From an uncultured bacterium (GTDB lineage: Bacteria > Cyanobacteriota > Vampirovibrionia > Gastranaerophilales > Gastranaerophilaceae), in the NCBI GenBank assembly GCA_948742005.1, contig CAPYQR010000047.1, positions 2,810-10,055 of the forward strand: 7,246 nt of DNA, given 5' to 3'. This document shows, in pieces, positions 1 through 4,631 of this stretch (positions within the stretch are counted from its first letter, which is position 1; each line of letters opens with the position of its first letter). Made by a program: the position numbers and the translations under genes. The notes under the pieces were generated by a model. The model searched no databases. It had not been told where the DNA came from and was given only the letters and a program-made list of their open reading frames with translations.

Positions 1-602
1 ATTTCTTTTAAAATAATTTCTCTAAATAATTTTGCAGGATAATAATCGTCAACCATTCGGTTAACCTGATTAATTAAATCAAGCGCCTCACCCAATTCTC
101 CACGCAAAAATTCACATTGAGATTGAATTAAAAATGCTTCAGGGTCTAAATAATGTAATTTTAAAGTTTTTTTGCAAAAATAAATCGCTAAATCAATATA
201 GCCGTTTGAAAACAATGCACGCGCAATAAATTTATAACTTTCCGGATTTGCACAGTAAAAAACATCACAAAAGGAAATTAAATTCTGTGCCCAGTCTATA
301 AAATCATTTTCCAAAAATAAATTTAAAAAAATCTCAAGCTGTGCTCTTGTTTGGAAAAAAGATGGAATTTTTCCTTTCTTTAAATTAATAAAATCTAAAA
401 TCGACAAACCAAAACAACACGCAGGGCATATTTTTTTGTTATTATTCCAAAAATTGTAAGCCGTTTTTTCATCTTTTAATAATAATGCACATAAGCCGCT
501 TTCATAAAAACAGGAATTAATTTTTGAAAAAATATCAAAAGCTTTTTTATATTCTTTTTGATAAAAATATTTTTTTGCTTCTTTTATTTGTTCGACAATC
601 AT
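1..602 (-). CDS. TPR-like repeat protein, 3' end beyond the window
   Basis: An open frame begins with ATG at 602 (first residues MIVEQIKEAKKYFYQKEYKK) and stays open for 200 codons to the left edge, so the C-terminus is missing. I see no signal peptide or membrane segment, so it is probably cytosolic. The sequence is all-helical in appearance and rich in aromatic, Cys and Lys residues. It contains TPR-like units: residues 4-30 (AKKYFYQKEYKKAFDIF), about 135-160 (SYKFIARALFSNGYIDLAIYF) and 165-190 (DPEAFLIQSQCEFLRGELGEALDLI). TPR proteins are protein-binding scaffolds; no enzymatic motif is seen. It starts 2 nt after the csrA stop with no clear Shine-Dalgarno, suggesting translational coupling and a role linked to the FliW-CsrA switch. 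The specific function is unknown to me. A pentapeptide CPACC at about residues 57-61 is notable but is not a full metal-binding motif. Confidence 0.8.
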   Translation of the reverse strand, partial: MIVEQIKEAKKYFYQKEYKKAFDIFSKINSCFYESGLCALLLKDEKTAYNFWNNNKKICPACCFGLSILDFINLKKGKIPSFFQTRAQLEIFLNLFLENDFIDWAQNLISFCDVFYCANPESYKFIARALFSNGYIDLAIYFCKKTLKLHYLDPEAFLIQSQCEFLRGELGEALDLINQVNRMVDDYYPAKLFREIILKE

Positions 603-604
603 TA

Positions 605-868
605 TTATTTATTTTTAAAATCAAAACCGCCAAAATTGGTCTTTGTGTTATTTTTGCCTTTTAAATTTGCAACAAGTTCAATATCTGTGTTATTTGCTTG
701 TTTATTTGATTTTTTAATTTCGTTATAAACTTCTTCTCTGTATATTTGAACGTTAGAGGGGGCATTTACGCCAATTTTAACGCAATTTTTATAACTTTCC
801 AATATAACGACTTCAATATTGTCGTTAATTATAAGTTTTTGGTTTATTTTTCTTGTTAAAATCAGCAT
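605..868 (-). CDS. csrA: Carbon storage regulator CsrA (translational regulator)
   Basis: CsrA is a small dimeric RNA-binding protein that binds GGA motifs, usually over the Shine-Dalgarno, and represses or stabilises mRNAs. The start MLILTRKINQ is the classical CsrA N-terminus. The IGVNAP core and the REEVYNEI helix are present, including the RNA-contacting residues L4, R6 and the arginine of the REE motif. I choose ATG 868 over the upstream in-frame ATG at 895 because it gives the family N-terminus and has GGAAGA 5 nt upstream, inside the last codons of fliW. The protein is 87 residues, longer than E. coli CsrA (61) and B. subtilis CsrA (74). The extra C-terminal part includes a stretch (NTDIELVANL) resembling the C-terminal helix of B. 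subtilis CsrA that FliW contacts; this resemblance is from memory. The glycine of the usual MIGD turn is replaced (IIND). The gene starts 1 nt after the fliW stop. Confidence 0.95.
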   Translation of the reverse strand: MLILTRKINQKLIINDNIEVVILESYKNCVKIGVNAPSNVQIYREEVYNEIKKSNKQANNTDIELVANLKGKNNTKTNFGGFDFKNK

Positions 869-869
869 T

Positions 870-1349
870 TTATTCTTCCAAATCTGTTTTATCAAATAAT
901 TTATATCTAACTTGAAAATCAGTATTTTTAAGAACCAATTGCATTGCCTTTTTATTTGTTAAGTTAATCACAATCGGCGCAAGCATGTTAATCGTAGCGC
1001 CCTGCGGATTTGACATCGGAATATTTGCAATATTGCAGACAAAAACATCATCTGCAGATTCAATTCCTAAAGTCTGCGCTTCTTCATCAGGAATATCAAA
1101 TTTATAATCAATATCAAAAAAACTGCATAATGTAATTGGAAAAGCAAGTTCCATATCTTCAAGTGATTGCAGCCATTTAAAAGGAGAATCAGGCTTGTAG
1201 TCTATTATGGCGTATTTTTTTAAATCATTAAAACCGATAATCGGCATAACAAAATTAAAAATAGCATCTTTATTTACATCTATTACACCAAATTTTTTGG
1301 TTTCAATTGTTACAACATCAGTTTCTTTGACTGTCATTTGCTCTTCCAT
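870..1349 (-). CDS. fliW: Flagellar assembly factor FliW, CsrA antagonist
   Basis: FliW binds CsrA allosterically and also binds flagellin. When flagellin is secreted, freed FliW sequesters CsrA and translation resumes. The protein is 159 residues, near the usual family size. Family hallmarks are visible: the MPIIGFNDLKKYAIID segment (residues 35-50, the family's P-x-x-GF-x-x-x-x-x-F region), the PFKWLQSLEDMELAFPI signature (56-72), and INMLAPIVINLTNKKAMQLVL (120-140, family pattern 'NLLAPIVIN...QLVL'). The initiating ATG at 1349 overlaps the preceding gene's TAA by one base (TAATG). A second in-frame ATG at residue 5 (1337) has GGAAGAG just upstream, so initiation there is also possible. The adjacent csrA in the order fliW-csrA is the standard arrangement. 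No flagellar structural gene is visible in the window, so the target of the switch is unknown. Confidence 0.94.
   Translation of the reverse strand: MEEQMTVKETDVVTIETKKFGVIDVNKDAIFNFVMPIIGFNDLKKYAIIDYKPDSPFKWLQSLEDMELAFPITLCSFFDIDYKFDIPDEEAQTLGIESADDVFVCNIANIPMSNPQGATINMLAPIVINLTNKKAMQLVLKNTDFQVRYKLFDKTDLEE
874..879 (-). promoter_or_regulatory. Shine-Dalgarno of csrA, inside the 3' end of fliW
   Basis: GGAAGA on the minus strand lies 5 nt before the csrA ATG and within the last fliW codons. It decides the csrA start at 868 rather than the upstream ATG at 895. Its GGA core is also the minimal CsrA recognition element, so autoregulation is possible but unproven. Confidence 0.6.
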
Positions 1350-2020
1350 TATTGTACTTGATTTGCTTCTTCCTGTTTTCTTTTATATTCAGCTTCCTGA
1401 AGCTTACGTTCCATACGCTCTGTGGTGATTCTGTCCATAGCGGCAGGATGGATTTTCTGTTTGGATTTAATAAATCTTGTAATATCATCATCCGCTTGGA
1501 CATTTTGAACAGGATGCATTTGAGAATCCATATCTTTAAGCTGAGCTTCCAATTGTTTAATTCTGTCCTGTTGAGCACGCTCTATATCAGTAAGCTCAGG
1601 TGCCGGCATTTTTCCGGTACAAAGCTGAGATTTAGGATCATCAAGGCAAGCCATTGCTTTTTGGGAATAAAATACAAGTTTGGGGTCGTTATTTTTTTCT
1701 ATTATTTGCATATACATCATTTTTGCATTTGTTGTATAACCCATATTATGATAACACATAGCCAAATAATATCTTTCTAAATCTCCGCTTTCACCGTACA
1801 CTTCCCCCTCAACACGTTTTTGCAAAATTGGAACAACTCCAAGGTAATTACCCTTATTGTATTGTTCGATTACGGGTTTCCAAAAACTATCATATGCTTT
1901 TTCTTCGGTATAAATCCCCATAGCTTCTGCCGTTTTTTTGACGTCTTTAGTTGCAGCTCTGGCAACCGTAAATACCCCTAGAACCAAAGCAACAAACATT
2001 AGAATAATTATCTTTTTCAT
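1349..2020 (-). CDS. Exported TPR-like/coiled-coil protein of unknown function
   Basis: This is a 223-residue protein of unrecognised family. It begins with a clear signal peptide: MKK, a hydrophobic core (residues 4-19) and the signal-peptidase-I type site ARA before AT at 22/23, so it is probably periplasmic or secreted. I see no lipobox cysteine. Residues about 45-125 look like two or three TPR-type helical pairs (YNKGNYLGVVPILQKRV; YYLAMCYHNMGYTTNAKMMY; LVFYSQKAMACLDD). Cysteines at 125 and 134 flank a short loop and could form a disulfide; this is inference. Residues 145-165 and 197-220 are charged, heptad-like and probably coiled coil (RMERKLQEAEYKRKQEEANQ). The start is well supported: AGAGGA sits 6 nt upstream of ATG 2020. 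It is the first gene of the operon and its stop overlaps the fliW start, so its translation is probably coupled to fliW. Confidence 0.85.
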   Translation of the reverse strand: MKKIIILMFVALVLGVFTVARAATKDVKKTAEAMGIYTEEKAYDSFWKPVIEQYNKGNYLGVVPILQKRVEGEVYGESGDLERYYLAMCYHNMGYTTNAKMMYMQIIEKNNDPKLVFYSQKAMACLDDPKSQLCTGKMPAPELTDIERAQQDRIKQLEAQLKDMDSQMHPVQNVQADDDITRFIKSKQKIHPAAMDRITTERMERKLQEAEYKRKQEEANQVQ

Positions 2021-2026
2021 TTGTGT

Positions 2027-2032
2027 TCCTCT
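2027..2032 (-). promoter_or_regulatory. Shine-Dalgarno of the exported TPR-like gene
   Basis: AGAGGA on the minus strand, 6 nt before ATG 2020, is a strong ribosome binding site. It contains a GGA core followed by ACACA, so it could also be a CsrA target at the head of the csrA operon; this is speculation. Confidence 0.6.
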
Positions 2033-2058
2033 ATTTAAAATATTACATAATAAATATA

Positions 2059-2069
2059 ATTATATTATA
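2059..2069 (-). promoter_or_regulatory. Probable -10 region of the fliW-csrA operon
   Basis: Two overlapping perfect TATAAT hexamers (2069-2064 and 2064-2059, minus strand) lie about 40-50 nt before the first operon gene. No good -35 is seen at 16-18 bp: TTGTTA (2096-2091) is 21 bp from the first -10. The promoter is therefore either weak, activator-dependent, or partly an artefact of the AT-rich sequence. An AT-only 14-bp palindrome (2053-2066) overlaps it. Confidence 0.4.
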
Positions 2070-2121
2070 ACGCAAGATATTTGTATAGATTAACAATTTA
2101 TTATTTTTTTCCTCTAAACAG

Positions 2122-2151
2122 TTGAAAAAAAAATCATAAATTTGATATAAT
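2122..2151 (+). promoter_or_regulatory. Sigma70-type promoter of the HTH regulator gene
   Basis: TTGAAA (-35, 2122-2127) and a perfect TATAAT (-10, 2146-2151) are separated by 18 bp. The expected transcription start, about 7-8 nt after the -10, falls at or next to the A of ATG 2159, which predicts a leaderless or nearly leaderless mRNA. Confidence 0.75.
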
Positions 2152-2156
2152 TTATG
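2135..2156. promoter_or_regulatory. Inverted repeat around the -10 box, candidate operator
   Basis: CATAAATT (2135-2142) and AATTTATG (2149-2156) form a perfect 8-bp inverted repeat separated by 6 bp. The TATAAT of the HTH gene's promoter (2146-2151) occupies most of the spacer and overlaps the right arm. The geometry fits an operator for a dimeric Cro/C1-type repressor that would block RNA polymerase, most simply autorepression by the gene directly downstream. The AT-rich composition makes chance a serious alternative. Confidence 0.4.
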
Positions 2157-2158
2157 TT

Positions 2159-2374
2159 ATGAAAGTAAAAATTAAAGAAACCGCTAAAGAGAAAAAGAAT
2201 TACAGCCTGTACAAGCTTGCACAGATTTTAAATTTACCCCAGCAAACAGTTTATTCCTGGGCTAAGGGAAGAACCCAGCCTTCTTATATCAATCTTGACA
2301 GAATTTGTGATTGTTTGGATTGCAAAATTGAAGATATATTGGAATCTGAGCCTGTTCAAAATAAATTATTTTAA
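2159..2374 (+). CDS. Small Cro/C1-type (XRE family) HTH transcriptional regulator
   Basis: This 71-residue protein is essentially a single helix-turn-helix domain. The HTH spans residues 16-62: SLYKLAQILNLPQQTVYSW is the helix-turn-recognition-helix unit, followed by AKGRTQPSYINLDRICDCLD and KIEDILE, the usual end of small XRE proteins. There is no sensor, oligomerisation or membrane domain. It should bind DNA as a dimer; its targets are not identifiable here. Cysteines 50, 52 and 55 (CDCLDC) are closely spaced and could in principle sense metal or redox, although a cysteine in the ALDC position is common in such proteins. ATG 2159 is the only Met in the frame and has no Shine-Dalgarno; the promoter predicts a leaderless transcript. 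It diverges from the fliW-csrA operon across 138 bp and is followed by a strong terminator, so it is monocistronic. Confidence 0.92.
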   Translation: MKVKIKETAKEKKNYSLYKLAQILNLPQQTVYSWAKGRTQPSYINLDRICDCLDCKIEDILESEPVQNKLF

Positions 2375-2390
2375 TTTAAATTTTTAAGAC

Positions 2391-2419
2391 AAAGGCTCTA
2401 AGAAATTATAGAGCCTTTT
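2391..2419 (+). terminator. Rho-independent terminator after the HTH gene
   Basis: A perfect 10-bp stem (AAAGGCTCTA at 2391-2400 with TAGAGCCTTT at 2409-2418) encloses an 8-nt loop and is followed by a T-rich stretch. It lies 17 nt after the HTH stop codon. The gene on the opposite strand ends at 2444, so the hairpin may also terminate that convergent transcript, but on the minus strand the run after the stem is only GTCTT-like, so termination there should be weaker. Confidence 0.88.
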
Positions 2420-2443
2420 GATTTATTATATTATATGAATTAA

Positions 2444-3187
2444 TTATTTAACATGTCCATAATCAAATTTATGGTCTAAATCTGCATTTCGTTCATTTGC
2501 TTTTATTTTTCCCTGAATTATATTTTTTAGAAGAACCGTGCCTGCAATTGTCAATGCTGCTGCAGCAGCGATTTTATTATTTTTTAAATAACTTAGAGAT
2601 GAAGCTCCCATTTTAGTAATTCCGCCGCCGATTGTCTTAAAAATTCTGCTAAAAATTAAGCCTGTATCTTTAAGAACACTGTTATCTTTATTTACTGCAA
2701 AAATATCAGTTAGGGTTTTAGGGAATTTTTCAATATTACGTCCGGCAGCACCTGCAAATTTGCAAATATCATTCATTGCACCGTTGAAAAATGTCATCGG
2801 GTTCTTTTCTCTAACTGCATCTTGAAGATTTTTGCCAACAAAAGCAGTAACTCCAAAAGCAACAAGCCCTTGAGCGACACCTTTAGTTGTGCTTTGTGCG
2901 GCAAATTTAATTTTATTTAAATTTTTGAAAAATCCTAAAATTTTTCCTTTTGTTCGTCTATATAAACTTGGTTTATTTTCTTTTATTTCTTTTTTGACTT
3001 CACGGATGTCTTTTGAATTTTTATTAACATCTTGTTCAATTTTATCGATTTTATCGATATTTTGCATACGCTCTTGATTGACAACATCTTGTTGATAATC
3101 TTTATAAGGTTTAAAATTTTTATAAGCGCCTTTATATTCAAGCGAACCTTGAAAATTAGTATTTGAAAATTTTAACGGACTAATCAT
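2444..3187 (-). CDS. Orphan protein with coiled coil and two hydrophobic segments
   Basis: This is a 247-residue basic protein that I do not recognise. The N-terminus (MISPLKFSNTNFQGSLEYKG) has no signal peptide but carries a short F-x-x-x-x-FQG-type motif; I recall similar FxG starts on many lineage-specific Gastranaerophilales proteins, a memory and not a search result. Residues 38-70 are heptad-like and charged (IDKIDKIEQDVNKNSKDI), probably coiled coil. Residues 103-117 (GVAQGLVAFGVTAFV) and 206-224 (IAAAAALTIAGTVLLKNII) are hydrophobic and Gly/Ala-rich, the second being the better transmembrane candidate. The middle (KFAGAAGRNIEKFPKTL; FKTIGGGITKMGASS) is Gly-rich and may be amphipathic. 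The start is supported by AAGGTGG 6 nt upstream. It appears monocistronic, with its own promoter inside the end of the upstream glycosyltransferase gene. Confidence 0.82.
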   Translation of the reverse strand: MISPLKFSNTNFQGSLEYKGAYKNFKPYKDYQQDVVNQERMQNIDKIDKIEQDVNKNSKDIREVKKEIKENKPSLYRRTKGKILGFFKNLNKIKFAAQSTTKGVAQGLVAFGVTAFVGKNLQDAVREKNPMTFFNGAMNDICKFAGAAGRNIEKFPKTLTDIFAVNKDNSVLKDTGLIFSRIFKTIGGGITKMGASSLSYLKNNKIAAAAALTIAGTVLLKNIIQGKIKANERNADLDHKFDYGHVK

Positions 3188-3193
3188 ATTACA

Positions 3194-3200
3194 CCACCTT
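3194..3200 (-). promoter_or_regulatory. Shine-Dalgarno of the 247-residue orphan gene
   Basis: AAGGTGG on the minus strand, 6 nt before ATG 3187, differs by one base from AAGGAGG and fixes the start. Confidence 0.65.
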
Positions 3201-3252
3201 TTTACACAATTAACAAACCCTGAAAATATAAATAATTGCTTTTATCTGATTG

Positions 3253-3281
3253 ATTATATCATATATTTTTACAAAAGTTAA
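3253..3281 (-). promoter_or_regulatory. Probable promoter of the orphan-protein gene
   Basis: On the minus strand, TTAACT (-35, 3281-3276, four of six consensus bases) and a perfect TATAAT (-10, 3258-3253) are separated by 17 bp. The expected start near 3246 gives a leader of about 58 nt, which holds only AT-rich sequence and the Shine-Dalgarno. The -35 overlaps the stop codon of the upstream glycosyltransferase. No terminator is seen between the two genes, so read-through could also contribute. Confidence 0.5.
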
Positions 3282-4522
3282 TATTCAATATCAAATCTTG
3301 AAAAATAAAATTCAACAAGAGAGCTAATATTATCCATTCCGCGAACAAATGATACTGCTGAATTTTTACCATACAAAAAATCATGATAACCAAGCTGGTA
3401 ATTAATTTGACAAGCAGTATCAACCCAAACATTATCATGGATTCTTCCGTATTCAAAATCGGGAATATTTTCTTTAAAATAAGGAATTGTATCTGTTATT
3501 GTGTTGATAAAATTTTTTCTTCCGAAATATTTAATATAATTTTTCCTCGGTTCATAATTATGAATATTATAAATTACCTTACGAATTGTATCAGCAAGAG
3601 CTTCCGGCGTATATTCTTCTACATATTCGCCGCTGTTTTCAAAAAATACCGGATAATCTCCGCGTACATATTTGTTGAAATCTTTAAAGACAATAATCGG
3701 TGTATTGCAACTCATTGCTTCTGAAATAAAACGGTTTTTGCCCTCCAATAATGAAGCTAAAACACAGCATTTTGAATTTGAATAGTATTTGGCAAGATCG
3801 GCATAATCAATATATGGATAAAAATCAATATATTTTTCAACATTTCCGCCTAAAATCTCCTTAACTTCATCCAATTGCGCCTTTGCATCATATCGTATTT
3901 CAGAATAATCCATTCTGCCATCTTCAAGCTTTTTGCATAATCTTGAACCGATTGCATAAACAACTTTTAAAACAACCCCATATTTTCTTTCATATTCTTT
4001 AATCGCCCGCGCAATCATCGGCATATTTTTAACCGGATAAGCCGTTGAAACGCAAAAAATATCAATATCGCGCTCAGGATAAAAAGTTGGAGCCATATAA
4101 TATTCGTTTAAAAAATCAGCATCCTGCAAAGGCAGAAAATAAGTTCCTTTTCTGTCAGGATATTTAGCTAAATAATGTTGTTCTCTTTTTTCATTTTTAT
4201 AACATGTGAAAAAAGCATCTGCATCTTTTGCCCAAGGATAACTTGCAAACATTGAATTTGCACAGACAAAGAATATCTCTTTTAGTCGGGGGTATTTTTC
4301 TAAAATTACATCAACCCCCTGAGAATAAAAGACTCCTTTGGTTCTTTTGCCGCCATAATCCAAAGGCGGAAGCGGAATGACAAAATCTATGTCTTTTTTC
4401 TTGTCTTCCTCTTTGTATCCTTCCTCAAAAGTATAAGCATCAATTTCATCCCATATTTCCTCAATGGGCATATCGCAATGAGGATCGTGAAAAAAATGAT
4501 TTGGCCAGATTGGTTTTGTCAT
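3278..4522 (-). CDS. GT-B fold glycosyltransferase, family 4-like
   Basis: This protein of 414 residues (from ATG 4522) should transfer a sugar from a nucleotide-sugar donor to an unknown acceptor. The C-terminal Rossmann domain of GT4 enzymes is visible: DIFCVSTAYPVKNMPMIARA (residues 154-173, with the KN that usually contacts donor phosphate), YPYIDYADLAKYYSNSKCCV (235-254), and the EX7E motif E260 to E268 in EGKNRFISEAMSCNTPIIVF. The N-terminal half (1-150) is poorly conserved, as expected for an acceptor domain. Residues after about 340 form an extra C-terminal part (FEYGRIHDNVWVDTACQINY). There is no signal or membrane segment, so it is cytoplasmic. An upstream in-frame ATG at 4579 would add 19 residues, but that extension (FLAKCCKSCYYLY) is encoded by an inverted repeat and neither start has a Shine-Dalgarno, so the start is uncertain. 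No neighbouring polysaccharide genes are visible. Confidence 0.85.
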   Translation of the reverse strand: MTKPIWPNHFFHDPHCDMPIEEIWDEIDAYTFEEGYKEEDKKKDIDFVIPLPPLDYGGKRTKGVFYSQGVDVILEKYPRLKEIFFVCANSMFASYPWAKDADAFFTCYKNEKREQHYLAKYPDRKGTYFLPLQDADFLNEYYMAPTFYPERDIDIFCVSTAYPVKNMPMIARAIKEYERKYGVVLKVVYAIGSRLCKKLEDGRMDYSEIRYDAKAQLDEVKEILGGNVEKYIDFYPYIDYADLAKYYSNSKCCVLASLLEGKNRFISEAMSCNTPIIVFKDFNKYVRGDYPVFFENSGEYVEEYTPEALADTIRKVIYNIHNYEPRKNYIKYFGRKNFINTITDTIPYFKENIPDFEYGRIHDNVWVDTACQINYQLGYHDFLYGKNSAVSFVRGMDNISSLVEFYFSRFDIEY

Positions 4523-4539
4523 ATAAAGATAATAACAAC

Positions 4540-4559
4540 TCTTGCAACATTTTGCAAGA
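4540..4559. repeat. Perfect 8-bp inverted repeat between glycosyltransferase and gyrA
   Basis: TCTTGCAA (4540-4547) and TTGCAAGA (4552-4559) are perfectly complementary around a 4-nt loop. In the minus transcript this is a compact hairpin 17 nt before ATG 4522, so it could affect translation of the glycosyltransferase. As DNA it lies just upstream of the gyrA promoter and could be an operator. There is no T-tract after it on either strand, so it is not a terminator. Confidence 0.55.
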
Positions 4560-4590
4560 AATTTAATATTTTTGCGCATTGAAAATTTTT

Positions 4591-4600
4591 ATTATATAAT
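4591..4600. promoter_or_regulatory. Symmetric -10 element shared by gyrA and the glycosyltransferase
   Basis: ATTATATAAT is its own reverse complement and gives TATAAT on the plus strand (4595-4600) and on the minus strand (4596-4591). For gyrA the matching -35 would be TTGCGC (4572-4577, 17-bp spacer, weak). An alternative gyrA promoter is TTGAAA (4579-4584) with TAATAT (4603-4608, 18-bp spacer). For the minus strand the -35 is poor. Transcription start on the minus strand would be near 4584. Confidence 0.5.
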
Positions 4601-4617
4601 TTTAATATACAGACAAA

Positions 4618-4624
4618 AGAGGAG
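4618..4624 (+). promoter_or_regulatory. Shine-Dalgarno that fixes the TTG start of gyrA
   Basis: AGAGGAG ends 7 nt before the TTG at 4632. Together with the family's conserved N-terminus it supports the rare start codon over the first internal ATG at residue 21. Confidence 0.8.
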
Positions 4625-4631
4625 TTAAGAT

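Noticed and set aside
869..895. Upstream in-frame ATG that would add nine residues to CsrA
   Set aside because: CsrA proteins start at MLIL, the Shine-Dalgarno GGAAGA points to 868, and the extension would lie inside the fliW 3' end.
1352..1780. A 142-codon plus-strand open frame with Cys/Phe/Ile-rich translation
   Set aside because: It lies wholly antisense to the well-supported exported TPR-like gene, has a composition typical of antisense AT-rich frames, and has no Shine-Dalgarno or homology that I recognise.
2053..2066. 14-bp perfect palindrome AATATAATTATATT near the operon -10
   Set aside because: It consists only of A and T in a low-complexity stretch and overlaps duplicated TATAAT hexamers, so chance explains it; not claimed as an operator.
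2154..2162. Mini-ORF ATG TTA TGA overlapping the HTH start
   Set aside because: The predicted transcript starts at about 2158-2159, so the mini-ORF would not be transcribed, and it has no ribosome binding site.
2462..2473. A 12-bp match (CATAAATTTGAT, minus strand) to the dyad region of the HTH promoter at 2135-2146, suggesting a second operator
   Set aside because: It lies in the last codons of the orphan gene, and 12-mer matches are expected by chance in several kilobases of AT-rich DNA; the inverted arm is not fully repeated.
3259..3456. 65-codon minus-strand frame with a hydrophobic translation
   Set aside because: It is an out-of-frame shadow of the glycosyltransferase 3' end with no start signal.
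4461..4550. 29-codon upstream ORF starting in the loop of the 4540-4559 hairpin and overlapping the glycosyltransferase start
   Set aside because: It has no Shine-Dalgarno and its product has no recognisable features; overlap alone is not enough to claim a regulatory leader peptide.
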